Shown here piece after piece: positions 28,069 through 35,911 of a DNA stretch of 64,000 bases. The translations under genes and the position numbers were made by a program. The stretch is from an uncultured Tenacibaculum sp. Lineage in GTDB: Bacteria > Bacteroidota > Bacteroidia > Flavobacteriales > Flavobacteriaceae. Under the pieces are notes generated by a model, which saw only the letters and a list, made by a program, of their open reading frames with translations, was not told the DNA's origin and made no database searches. Where the stretch lies: positions 186,001 to 250,000 of the forward strand of contig CANMCD010000002.1 in assembly GCA_947496185.1 (NCBI GenBank), given 5' to 3'. Numbering within the stretch: the first letter of the stretch is position 1; every line of letters begins with the position of its first letter.

Positions 28069-29610
28069 ATGATGGATTATGGAATAGACAAAGCCATTGA
28101 AGAGTTAGGGCTTCATAAAATAAACGAAGGAACATCAACAGGTTCTGTCTACTTTTCTAACGGAGAAACTATTGATTCCTTCTCACCGGTAGATGGAAAA
28201 TTAATTGCCCAAGTAAAAAGCTCTACAAAAGAGGATTATGAGAACGTTATTCTAGCAGCTCAAAAAGCCTTTAAATCTTGGCGACTAAAACCCGCTCCTC
28301 TAAGAGGAGAAATCGTGCGTCAGTTTGGTGAAAAATTACGCGAAAAAAAAGCAGCGCTTGGAAAATTAGTTTCTTATGAAATGGGAAAGTCTTATCAAGA
28401 AGGCTTAGGAGAAGTTCAAGAAATGATTGACATCTGCGATTTTGCAGTTGGTCTATCCCGTCAACTTCATGGGCTAACGATGCATTCTGAACGCCCGGGG
28501 CATCGCATGTACGAACAGTACCATCCATTAGGTATTGTCGGTATCATTTCTGCTTTTAATTTTCCAGTAGCTGTTTGGGCTTGGAATACTGCACTCGCTT
28601 GGATTTGCGGTGATGTTTGTGTTTGGAAACCTTCTGAGAAAACTCCTTTATGTGGTGTTGCTTGTCAACATATAATCGCGGAAGTATTAAAAGAAAATAA
28701 TTTGCCAGAAGGAATATCAGGGTTGATAAACGGTGATTACCAAGTCGGTGAATATCTTTCTAAAGATAACAGAATACCACTTGTTTCTGCTACAGGATCT
28801 ACAAGAATGGGAAAAATAGTAGCCAAAGAAGTTGCAGGTCGCCTAGGAAAATCACTTTTAGAATTGGGTGGAAATAATGCGATTATTGTTACACCAGATG
28901 CTGACATTAAAATGACCGTTATCGGTGCTGTGTTTGGTGCTGTAGGAACAGCAGGTCAGAGATGTACTTCTACTCGCCGTTTGATTATCCATGAATCTAT
29001 TTATGATCAAGTAAAAAAAGCCCTAAAAAATGCTTATCAACAAATAAAAATTGGAAACCCTCTTGATGAAAATAACCATGTAGGGCCATTAATAGATAAA
29101 GATGCCGTAAAAATGTACGAGGCAGCTTTAGAAAAAGTAATTGAAGAAGGAGGTTCCATGGTTGTTAACGGACAAGTTCTTGAAGGTAAAGGTTATGAAA
29201 GTGGTTGTTATGTAAAACCTGCTATTGCAGAAGCAAATAATGAATTCGAAATCGTACAACACGAAACTTTTGCGCCTATTTTATACTTGTTAAAGTATCG
29301 TGGTACCATTGAAAATGCTATTTCCATTCAAAATAATGTAGCACAAGGCTTGTCTTCTGCAATTATGACCAATAACTTACGAGAAGCCGAAGCTTTTTTA
29401 TCACATGCAGGTTCTGATTGTGGTATTGCGAATGTGAATATCGGTACTTCTGGTGCTGAAATTGGCGGCGCTTTTGGTGGAGAAAAAGAAACAGGAGGCG
29501 GAAGAGAATCGGGTTCTGATGCATGGAAAATCTATATGCGTCGTCAAACTAACACTATTAATTATACAACAGATTTACCACTAGCACAAGGAATAAAATT
29601 TAATTTATAA
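28069..29610 (+). CDS. Aldehyde dehydrogenase, ALDH7 (antiquitin/AASADH-like)
   Basis: 513 residues, full length for an NAD(P)+-dependent aldehyde dehydrogenase. The general base Glu265 lies in LLELGGNN, the catalytic Cys299 in GQRCTS, and the structural Asn region in SAFNFPVAVW. Sequence around these motifs (GHRMYEQYHPLGIVGIISAFNFPVAVWAWN; GTSGAEIGGAFGGEKETGGGRESGSDAW) resembles the ALDH7 family, which oxidises alpha-aminoadipate semialdehyde/piperideine-6-carboxylate in lysine breakdown. That substrate is inference. Cytoplasmic. Start ATG at 28069 is followed directly by a second ATG at 28072. A hairpin terminator follows. Confidence 0.92.
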   Translation: MMDYGIDKAIEELGLHKINEGTSTGSVYFSNGETIDSFSPVDGKLIAQVKSSTKEDYENVILAAQKAFKSWRLKPAPLRGEIVRQFGEKLREKKAALGKLVSYEMGKSYQEGLGEVQEMIDICDFAVGLSRQLHGLTMHSERPGHRMYEQYHPLGIVGIISAFNFPVAVWAWNTALAWICGDVCVWKPSEKTPLCGVACQHIIAEVLKENNLPEGISGLINGDYQVGEYLSKDNRIPLVSATGSTRMGKIVAKEVAGRLGKSLLELGGNNAIIVTPDADIKMTVIGAVFGAVGTAGQRCTSTRRLIIHESIYDQVKKALKNAYQQIKIGNPLDENNHVGPLIDKDAVKMYEAALEKVIEEGGSMVVNGQVLEGKGYESGCYVKPAIAEANNEFEIVQHETFAPILYLLKYRGTIENAISIQNNVAQGLSSAIMTNNLREAEAFLSHAGSDCGIANVNIGTSGAEIGGAFGGEKETGGGRESGSDAWKIYMRRQTNTINYTTDLPLAQGIKFNL

Positions 29611-29615
29611 ATATG

Positions 29616-29648
29616 AAAGCTGTCTAAAAAACTTTTTTAGGCAGCTTT
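29616..29648 (+). terminator. Rho-independent terminator of the aldehyde dehydrogenase gene
   Basis: AAAGCTGtCTAAAAAA / TTTTTTAGgCAGCTTT hairpin just after the stop codon. Confidence 0.75.
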
Positions 29649-29685
29649 TAAAACTTCATTATTTACCCCCAAATCAACTTAGTAT

Positions 29686-30000
29686 ATGAACATAAAAAGA
29701 TTTAGAAAAGAACAAAAAAAAACACAAGTAAGTGTTGCTAATGATCTAGGTGTATGTCTAAAAACATATCAAAATTATGAAAAAGGATTAGTTACAATCC
29801 CTAACAAGCAACTAAAAAAATTAGCGGCTTACTTTGACGTCAGTATTCCTACACTTTTTAATGAGGATACCGTAAAAACTACAATCAATTTAAAAAACAT
29901 AGAAATTGATTTAATAGCAGATTTTGTAGTTAATAATTGGGATTTAATGCTTGAAAACAAAGCTTTCCATCAACGTGTTCATAACTTGAATTCGATATAA
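29686..30000 (+). CDS. Small XRE-family helix-turn-helix regulator
   Basis: 104 residues. The N-terminal ~60 residues form a Cro/CI-type HTH: FRKEQKKTQVSVANDLGVCLKTYQNYEKGLVTIPNKQLKKLAAYFDVSIPTLF. The remaining ~40 residues are not recognisable. There is no toxin, phage or restriction gene next to it, so its target is unknown. A perfect 14-bp inverted repeat with a 41-nt loop begins 14 bp after its stop. Confidence 0.85.
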   Translation: MNIKRFRKEQKKTQVSVANDLGVCLKTYQNYEKGLVTIPNKQLKKLAAYFDVSIPTLFNEDTVKTTINLKNIEIDLIADFVVNNWDLMLENKAFHQRVHNLNSI

Positions 30001-30014
30001 ATTATCTATATAGC

Positions 30015-30083
30015 AACCTTATGAATAGTGAGGTTAAAATTTTAATGCTAATTTTTTAGTGTAAAAAAGCTATTCATAAGGTT
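30015..30083. repeat. Long-loop perfect inverted repeat downstream of XRE gene
   Basis: AACCTTATGAATAG (30015-30028) and CTATTCATAAGGTT (30070-30083) are perfect complements separated by 41 AT-rich bases. It could be a terminator, a regulator-binding structure or a mobile-element relic. No T run follows directly. Confidence 0.6.
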
Positions 30084-30145
30084 TGGTTTACCTACTTATC
30101 AATGTTTCATAGGTTATTTGGTTAGCCCTAATTAAATATTATAAC

Positions 30146-30377
30146 TTACGAAGATTTTATTAGGTGCACCGTAGAAGTTTTATAGCCATGTTTATCCCAA
30201 AACGCCAAAGCATTCATATTGTTAAAAGCCACTTGAAGTTCAATATGGTCTACCTCTTGATTTGAAAACCAGATTTCGGCTTCACGTAATAATATAGAAC
30301 CGTATTTTTTTCCTCGATATGGTTTCTTTATATAGGTTTCTCCTATATATCCCTTCTTTTTCAGTTTGTAAAACTTT
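30146..30377 (-). pseudogene. Remnant of a GNAT-family N-acetyltransferase
   Basis: Reading leftward, an open frame from a TAA near 30377 to a TAA at 30146-30148 has no ATG before the conserved part. It encodes about 75 residues with the C-terminal half of a GNAT fold: GYIGETYIKKPYRGKKYGSILLREAE (motif A, acetyl-CoA loop) and ELQVAFNNMNALAFWDKHGYK (motif B). The N-terminal ~70 residues of a normal GNAT protein are missing, and the sequence upstream is the tetR promoter region. I read it as a gene beheaded by arrival or rearrangement of the tetR operon. Confidence 0.75.
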
Positions 30378-30391
30378 TAAACATAAAAAAC

Positions 30392-30422
30392 TTGCACAAA
30401 TGACGACTGGTCATTATATTTG
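30392..30422 (+). promoter_or_regulatory. tetR promoter with embedded operator
   Basis: TTG (30392-30394), a 20-bp spacer and TATATTTG (30415-30422) match the Bacteroidota promoter. The near-palindromic operator ATGACGACTGGTCAT (30400-30414) fills the spacer exactly, so a bound repressor would block RNA polymerase. The start ATG is at 30427, so the transcript would be nearly leaderless. Confidence 0.65.
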
Positions 30423-30426
30423 CAAT

Positions 30427-31011
30427 ATGAAGAGAAAAATCTTTAGAGAAGACATATTAAAAGTAGGCCAAGAACTCATGTTTACTTATGGTTATAATGC
30501 CACAGGAATAAAGCAAATTACTGAAGCTATTGAAATACCTAAAGGTTCATTTTATAACCACTTCGAAAATAAAGAAGCTTTCGCCCTTGAAATGTTACAA
30601 AATTACTGTAACAGAGGAGTTTTATTGCATAAAAATTCGTTAATAAACACAGGGGACTCTCCAGTGGCTAGGCTAAAAAACATGTACCTAAAAATAATTA
30701 GTAATTACAAAGAACACCTTGAATTTAAAAAAGGATGTATCATGAGTAACTTCTCTACTGAGCTAAGTGACATCAATGAAAAATTTAGAGTTCTTTTAGA
30801 TACACAATTCAAAGAAATAGAAACCCTAATTGGTGGCGTTTTAAAAGAAGCTCAAGAGAAAAAAGAAATAAATCCAAATTTAGATATAAAAACTACCAGT
30901 TCATTCATCCTAAACAGCTGGCACGGCGCTATAGTACGAATGAAAACTACAGCTAATCAAAAACCATTAGACGATTTTGTGAATTTAATTTTTAACAACA
31001 TACTTATCTAA
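30427..31011 (+). CDS. TetR-family transcriptional repressor
   Basis: 194 residues from the ATG at 30427; longer frames start inside the promoter and operator and are unlikely. The N-terminal TetR HTH is clear: FREDILKVGQELMFTYGYNATGIKQITEAIEIPKGSFYNHFENKEAFALEML. The C-terminal domain (KGCIMSNFSTELSDINEKFR; SSFILNSWHGAIVRMK) is the TetR_C_6/AcuR-like type that binds small, often electrophilic or acrylate-like molecules; the ligand here is unknown. A 15-bp operator in front of its own gene and a near-identical one before the next gene predict autorepression and control of the SRPBCC-membrane-SDR operon. Confidence 0.9.
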   Translation: MKRKIFREDILKVGQELMFTYGYNATGIKQITEAIEIPKGSFYNHFENKEAFALEMLQNYCNRGVLLHKNSLINTGDSPVARLKNMYLKIISNYKEHLEFKKGCIMSNFSTELSDINEKFRVLLDTQFKEIETLIGGVLKEAQEKKEINPNLDIKTTSSFILNSWHGAIVRMKTTANQKPLDDFVNLIFNNILI

Positions 31012-31027
31012 TTTTTTTAACCAAAAA

Positions 31028-31042
31028 ATGACGAATGGTCAT
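31028..31042 (+). promoter_or_regulatory. Second TetR operator
   Basis: ATGACGAATGGTCAT differs by one base from the operator at 30400-30414 and precedes the SRPBCC gene ATG by 18 bp. Translated, both operators read M-T-(T/N)-G-H-Y, which lures automatic start-site prediction upstream of the true starts. Confidence 0.7.
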
Positions 31043-31060
31043 TATATAAATATTATAATT

Positions 31061-31639
31061 ATGAAGACAAAAACCATTATTTGTTTACTTTCATTTTGTT
31101 TGTTAAGTTTTGGACTATATGCTCAAAAAAAAGCACAAAACTTCACAGTATCAACTGAAATTGATGCTCCCGCAGAAGAAGTTTGGAAAGTTGTAGGAGA
31201 AGACTTCGGAGCTGTAGCTAAATCACATCCACAAGTTGTTAGTTCAGACTATATAAACGGCTCATTAAAAGGCGGAGAAGGAGCAGAAAGAGTCTGTAAT
31301 CTTAATGAAGAAGGCACTAAATATGTACATGAAAAACAGATTGAATATGACCCTGAAAATTATACCTTTAAAGCTGTAGTGTACCATGCAGAGAGTGTTC
31401 CAATGAATACGGATTATACACATGCAATCTACCGAGTAATTCCACTAACTGAGAAAACCTCAAAGTTTGAAATCGAAATGAATTACAGAACCAAACCTGC
31501 TTTTTTAGGCTGGATCATTAAAGGAAAATACAAAAACACTTTAAGTGACTATACCTTAGCTGTTAAGCATTATGTTATGACGGGAGAGCCTGTAACAAAA
31601 GACAACTTCAAATCAATTAAAAAGAAGTATATTCAATAA
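31061..31639 (+). CDS. Exported SRPBCC (START/Bet v1-like) domain protein
   Basis: 192 residues from the ATG at 31061; an upstream ATG at 31028 lies in the operator. Signal peptide ends GLYAQ. The body is a polyketide cyclase/dehydrase-like SRPBCC fold: FTVSTEIDAPAEEVWKVVGEDFGAVAKSHPQVVSS, GEGAERVCNL, and the C-terminal helix region. The fold makes a hydrophobic pocket for lipids or aromatic compounds. It is exported, unusual for the fold but known in Bacteroidota. It is the first structural gene of the TetR-controlled operon. Confidence 0.85.
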   Translation: MKTKTIICLLSFCLLSFGLYAQKKAQNFTVSTEIDAPAEEVWKVVGEDFGAVAKSHPQVVSSDYINGSLKGGEGAERVCNLNEEGTKYVHEKQIEYDPENYTFKAVVYHAESVPMNTDYTHAIYRVIPLTEKTSKFEIEMNYRTKPAFLGWIIKGKYKNTLSDYTLAVKHYVMTGEPVTKDNFKSIKKKYIQ

Positions 31640-31661
31640 ATATTAACTAAAACAAAAAGTC

Positions 31662-31994
31662 ATGAAGAAACCTATTCCATTAAGAATCATTTTTATACTT
31701 AACCTTTTATTGGTAATTGTTTGCTATGTTTTTTATTTTGTTTTCAAATCTAAAGATATTGAACTCGGCAAAGTTAATCCAGAAAAAATCCTTTACACAG
31801 CAATATCTTATACCGTAATTTTTGCTGCATTAGTGTACTCTATCCTAAATAAAAAGTTGTTATTGGTACGAATATGTACCATACTGACGTTTGCAGTATC
31901 GATTCCAACTTCTGCTTTTATTGGGATTGGTGTATCCATTATTTCATTTGCACTTACCTTTCACCCTAAAGTAAAATCCTATTTAAATTCCTAA
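31662..31994 (+). CDS. Small four-helix inner-membrane protein
   Basis: 110 residues with four hydrophobic segments (about 8-28, 44-62, 67-80, 82-103), a short loop rich in charge after the first, and no motif I recognise. It lies 22 bp after the SRPBCC gene and ends 2 bp before the SDR gene, so it is surely co-transcribed and under the same TetR control. It may be a membrane partner or small transporter; nothing in the sequence decides. Confidence 0.75.
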   Translation: MKKPIPLRIIFILNLLLVIVCYVFYFVFKSKDIELGKVNPEKILYTAISYTVIFAALVYSILNKKLLLVRICTILTFAVSIPTSAFIGIGVSIISFALTFHPKVKSYLNS

Positions 31995-31996
31995 TT

Positions 31997-32962
31997 ATGA
32001 GTGATGTTAATTTTAAAGATAAATCCATATTAATTATTGGTGCAAGTGGCGGTTTAGGGAAAGAAACGACCAAACATTTAATTAAAGACGGAGCAACCAA
32101 TGTGGTAATGGCGGGGAGGAGTTTACAAAGAGTAATCGATGCAAAAAATGATATTCTGTCAAAGATAGCATCGCAAACTCAAGTTCATACTGTAGGAGGG
32201 TTTGACATGTTAGATCCTCACAAAATTCACAAAGCTGTAAGCGACCTTCAAGATTTAGGCCCCTTTGATGTAGTTTTTTTAGGAGCAGGCGGAGTTTTCT
32301 TTACTGAAGAGTACCAAACCAAAGAATGGAAAGGTAAACAAATAGAAAAAACCGTATTTCAAAATCTATTTGGTAGCCATGTGGTACTACAGTCTTTAAA
32401 AAGAGAAAAATTACTTTCTGATAATCCAAGAATAATTATTGCGGGTGGAGAAGGAGCGAGGGGAATTCCAGGCATGATAAAATCGCCTTCTTTTACTACT
32501 AAAAAAGAGATGAGAGCCTATATTTTTGATATCAAAAATATAGGCAAAAAATACAACCCTATGGATGCTATTGGTGTTTCAAAGCTATTTGGAGCATTAT
32601 GGATATCAAAATTAGCAACTTTAGAATCAGAAAACTATACCGCAATATGGTTTACACCGGGGTTAACTTCTGGCACAAATGGATTAGCGGGCTTACCTCC
32701 CGTTAAAAGGTGGTTTATGAAACATGTATTATTCGGTTTGATGAACCTAATAGGTAAAGCACAAAGCCCTGAAAAAGGAGGGAGAAAATTCGCAAATTGT
32801 ATCGAGGGAAAAATTGGTAAAAACGGAGATATACTCGGGGCACCTCAAGGACAAGCGTTAGGTAAAATCACCGATCAAAAACCCATGAACCCAGCTTTTA
32901 CTAATCAAGAGTTAATAGAAGAAATTTGGCAAATTATGGAAGAGTTATTTGGAAAATTCTAA
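31997..32962 (+). CDS. Short-chain dehydrogenase/reductase family protein with altered active site
   Basis: 321 residues. The N-terminal Rossmann fold has the SDR cofactor motif GASGGLGKE (~16-24). The usual NNAG is replaced by GAGG (FLGAGGVFF). In the catalytic region the YxxxK motif reads IGVSK (in PMDAIGVSKLFGALW), so the Tyr proton donor is absent while the Lys remains. It may use another residue or have a non-catalytic role. It is the last gene of the TetR-controlled operon and is followed by a terminator. Co-regulation with a lipid- or aromatic-binding fold suggests conversion of a small hydrophobic compound, which is inference. Confidence 0.85.
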   Translation: MSDVNFKDKSILIIGASGGLGKETTKHLIKDGATNVVMAGRSLQRVIDAKNDILSKIASQTQVHTVGGFDMLDPHKIHKAVSDLQDLGPFDVVFLGAGGVFFTEEYQTKEWKGKQIEKTVFQNLFGSHVVLQSLKREKLLSDNPRIIIAGGEGARGIPGMIKSPSFTTKKEMRAYIFDIKNIGKKYNPMDAIGVSKLFGALWISKLATLESENYTAIWFTPGLTSGTNGLAGLPPVKRWFMKHVLFGLMNLIGKAQSPEKGGRKFANCIEGKIGKNGDILGAPQGQALGKITDQKPMNPAFTNQELIEEIWQIMEELFGKF

Positions 32963-32996
32963 TTCAATAAAAGTAATTTTTATACCACAGTAAGTA

Positions 32997-33034
32997 AGGA
33001 GGTTGACTGTTTTTTAAGTACAACCTCCTTTTAT
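32997..33034 (+). terminator. Rho-independent terminator of the TetR-controlled operon
   Basis: AAGGAGGTTG / CAACCTCCTT with a 14-nt loop and a TTTTA tail. Confidence 0.85.
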
Positions 33035-33120
33035 TTATACTAAAAAGTATACATCAGCTACTACAATACTCCTATAACATCTTATTAGTTAGTTTTTTAA
33101 ACAATTTTTAACGCAAATAT

Positions 33121-33148
33121 TTTGCTTAACAAAAAAAATTGTATTTTG
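33121..33148 (+). promoter_or_regulatory. Putative promoter of the TonB receptor-SGNH operon
   Basis: TTTG (33121-33124), 17 bp, then TATTTTG (33142-33148), close to the Bacteroidota -33/-7 pair but one T short at -7. Confidence 0.4.
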
Positions 33149-33174
33149 CATATAGTTAACTAATTATTTTTCAC

Positions 33175-35898
33175 ATGACGATTAAAAAATTATTGCTTGT
33201 AGTTGCTTTTGCATTTTGTAGTAGTATACTGTTTGCCCAAACAACCATTAAAGGTGTTGTGAAAGATTCTTTGGTACGTGTCTTACCCGGTGCCAATATC
33301 AAAGTATCTGGAAAAGCTGTAGGAATCACTACTAATATTGATGGAAAATTTATCTTACAAGTAAATGATACCCCCCCTTTTGTTATTGAAGTTTCTTCTT
33401 TAGGGTATCAAACTAAAACGATTGAAATTACGGATAACAATCAAGAAATAGCGGTTAGTTTAATAGAAAATGCTACTTCTTTAGATGAAGTAGTTATTGC
33501 TGCTTCGAGAACTCCAGAACGTGTTATGGAATCACCTGTTTCTGTTGAAAGAATGGATGTTAGGGCTATCAAAAATACGGCCTCCGCTTCATTTTATGAC
33601 GGCTTGGAAAATTTGAAAGGCGTTGATATAAACGCAAATAGTTTAACATTTAAATCGATAAATACAAGAGGGTTTGCTACTTTCGGTAATACGCGTTTTA
33701 TGCAATTGGTAGACGGAATGGACAATTCTTCACCTGCATTGAACTTTGCTATCGGAAATTTGTTAGGACTTTCTGAACTAGATGTACAAAGTATCGAATT
33801 ATTACCTGGGGCTTCTTCTGCTTTATATGGAGCAAACGCTTTTAACGGTATTATGTTCATGAATAGTAAAAATCCTTTTGATCATCAAGGGATTAGTACC
33901 CTTATAAAAACAGGATTGACTAGTCAAGAAGCCGCTGGAGATAATAATTTTTACGATATGAGTATTCGTATGGCGCATGCTTTTGATGATAAATTCGCTG
34001 CTAAAGCAACGCTTTCATACCTTAAAGGTACCGAATGGTTTGCTACCGACTACAGAAATACTGATGGCGACCTAGGTACTTATACAACAGGAAATAGATT
34101 AACAGACAATAACTACGATGGTGTAAATGTATATGGAGATGAAGTGTCTACAAGCCCTGCTCCTGCTGTTGGAACTGTCAGTAGAACAGGATATAACGAA
34201 GCTGATCTGATAGATTATGAAGCTAGAAGTGTAAAGTTTGGTGGAGCATTACACTATCGCCCATGGGGTGATGATCGATTGGAAGTGATTTACAACGCAA
34301 AAATGGGTGTTGGAAATACAATTTATCAAGGAAATAACAGGTATAGTATTAAAAACTTCTTTTTACAACAACATAAATTAGAGTTCAAAGGTAAAAACTT
34401 CTTCGTCAGAGGATATATAACATCTGAAGATGCTGGAGATTCTTATGATACTCGATTTACGGCTATCAATATAAACAGAAAGTGGAGTAGTGATGAACAA
34501 TGGTTCACAGATTATACTGGTGCATACTTGTCTAGTGGATCTCACGATCAAGCAAGAGCATACGCAGATAGAAATCGATTTATGCCGGGTACACCAGAAT
34601 TTGAAAACGCCTTCAACCAAGTGATTAGTGACCCTGATTTAGCAACAGGATCAAAATTCGTTGACAACACCAAATTATACCACGTAAATGGTAACTTAAA
34701 TTTAAGTGATTACATTGATTGGGCTGAAATTCAAGTTGGTGGTTCTTACCGTAGGTATTCTTTAAACTCTCAAGGAACAATTTTTACCGATTATGACGGC
34801 CCTATTACATACGATGAATTAGGGGTGTATACACAAATTCAGAAAAAGTTTTTAGAAGACCGATTAAAGCTTACGGCATCTATACGTTACGATAATGCGC
34901 AAAATTTTGATGGCAATGCTTCTCCTAGAGTATCTTTTGCATATGCTGCAGGAGAAGATAGAAGTCATAATTTCAGAGCTTCATACCAAACAGGGTTCAG
35001 AAACCCAACTACCCAAGATCAATACTTAGGATTAAATGCTGGTAGGGCATACTTAGCAGGTTCTGCTCCTGATAATTTGGATAGATATACCACACCTGCA
35101 ATTACATTATCATCTACTGGAGCTGGTATTCTTGGACAACCAACAGCTACAACAACCGCAAGAGATGCTTATACCAATTCTTATTCTCTAGCATCAGTAT
35201 TGAATGGCAACCCTACCAAAGCAGACATAAACTTGGTGAAACCTGAAAAAGTTTCGGCTTATGAAGTAGGATATCGTGGAGCTATTCCTGTTGGAAAAAA
35301 CAAAATGAGTATTGATTTGAATGTTTATTACAACGATTATCAAGATTTTATTGCCAACGAAACGGTATTGGTTCCTCTTTACGGAAATGTTGATACCGAC
35401 CCTACTACGGCTTTAGCTGCCATACAAAATGGAGACAGAGTAACTTTCTCTACGTATACTAATACAGAAGCAAAAATAAGCTCTTATGGAATGACAATAG
35501 GGATAGACACTAAAATATTTAATGGCTTTACTTTAGGTGTAAATTATGCTTGGTCTAAGTTTGATTTTGATCAGGCCTCAGATCCTGATTTTGAAGCAGG
35601 ATTTAACACTCCTGAGCACAAGCTAAAAGTGCAATTCGGAAACCCAAATTTATTTAAGAATTTTGGATTTAATATAAGTACAAGATGGCAAACAGAATAC
35701 CTGTGGCAATCTACCTTCTTAGACGGTGTAGTGGATGCTAGAACAGTAGTGGATGCTCAAATTAACTATAGAGTTCCTAGCTGGAAATCTACTTTTAAAT
35801 TCGGAGGAGCAAATTTAAGTGGTCAAGAGTACTTTAGTGCCCCGGGTGTAGGTGCGATTGGTTCTCAGTATTTTATTTCTTGGACAATTAACAATTAA
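33175..35898 (+). CDS. TonB-dependent outer-membrane receptor
   Basis: 907 residues. Signal peptide ends LFAQ (~22). A CarboxypepD_reg-like domain (~23-110: TIKGVVKDSLVRVLPGANIKVSGKAVGITTNIDGKFIL) precedes the plug (~115-240, with SLDEVVIAASRTPERVMESPVSVERMD and VQSIELLPGASSALYGANAFNGIMFMNSK), then a barrel of alternating aromatic strands to the C-terminus. The plug sequence and the domain order fit the Bacteroidota receptor group. It is followed after 13 bp by an SGNH-hydrolase lipoprotein, a pairing like SusC/SusD in which the lipoprotein may process or capture the ligand. The substrate is unknown; lipid or ester compounds are a guess. Confidence 0.92.
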   Translation: MTIKKLLLVVAFAFCSSILFAQTTIKGVVKDSLVRVLPGANIKVSGKAVGITTNIDGKFILQVNDTPPFVIEVSSLGYQTKTIEITDNNQEIAVSLIENATSLDEVVIAASRTPERVMESPVSVERMDVRAIKNTASASFYDGLENLKGVDINANSLTFKSINTRGFATFGNTRFMQLVDGMDNSSPALNFAIGNLLGLSELDVQSIELLPGASSALYGANAFNGIMFMNSKNPFDHQGISTLIKTGLTSQEAAGDNNFYDMSIRMAHAFDDKFAAKATLSYLKGTEWFATDYRNTDGDLGTYTTGNRLTDNNYDGVNVYGDEVSTSPAPAVGTVSRTGYNEADLIDYEARSVKFGGALHYRPWGDDRLEVIYNAKMGVGNTIYQGNNRYSIKNFFLQQHKLEFKGKNFFVRGYITSEDAGDSYDTRFTAININRKWSSDEQWFTDYTGAYLSSGSHDQARAYADRNRFMPGTPEFENAFNQVISDPDLATGSKFVDNTKLYHVNGNLNLSDYIDWAEIQVGGSYRRYSLNSQGTIFTDYDGPITYDELGVYTQIQKKFLEDRLKLTASIRYDNAQNFDGNASPRVSFAYAAGEDRSHNFRASYQTGFRNPTTQDQYLGLNAGRAYLAGSAPDNLDRYTTPAITLSSTGAGILGQPTATTTARDAYTNSYSLASVLNGNPTKADINLVKPEKVSAYEVGYRGAIPVGKNKMSIDLNVYYNDYQDFIANETVLVPLYGNVDTDPTTALAAIQNGDRVTFSTYTNTEAKISSYGMTIGIDTKIFNGFTLGVNYAWSKFDFDQASDPDFEAGFNTPEHKLKVQFGNPNLFKNFGFNISTRWQTEYLWQSTFLDGVVDARTVVDAQINYRVPSWKSTFKFGGANLSGQEYFSAPGVGAIGSQYFISWTINN

Positions 35899-35911
35899 AA
35901 AAGACGAGGTT

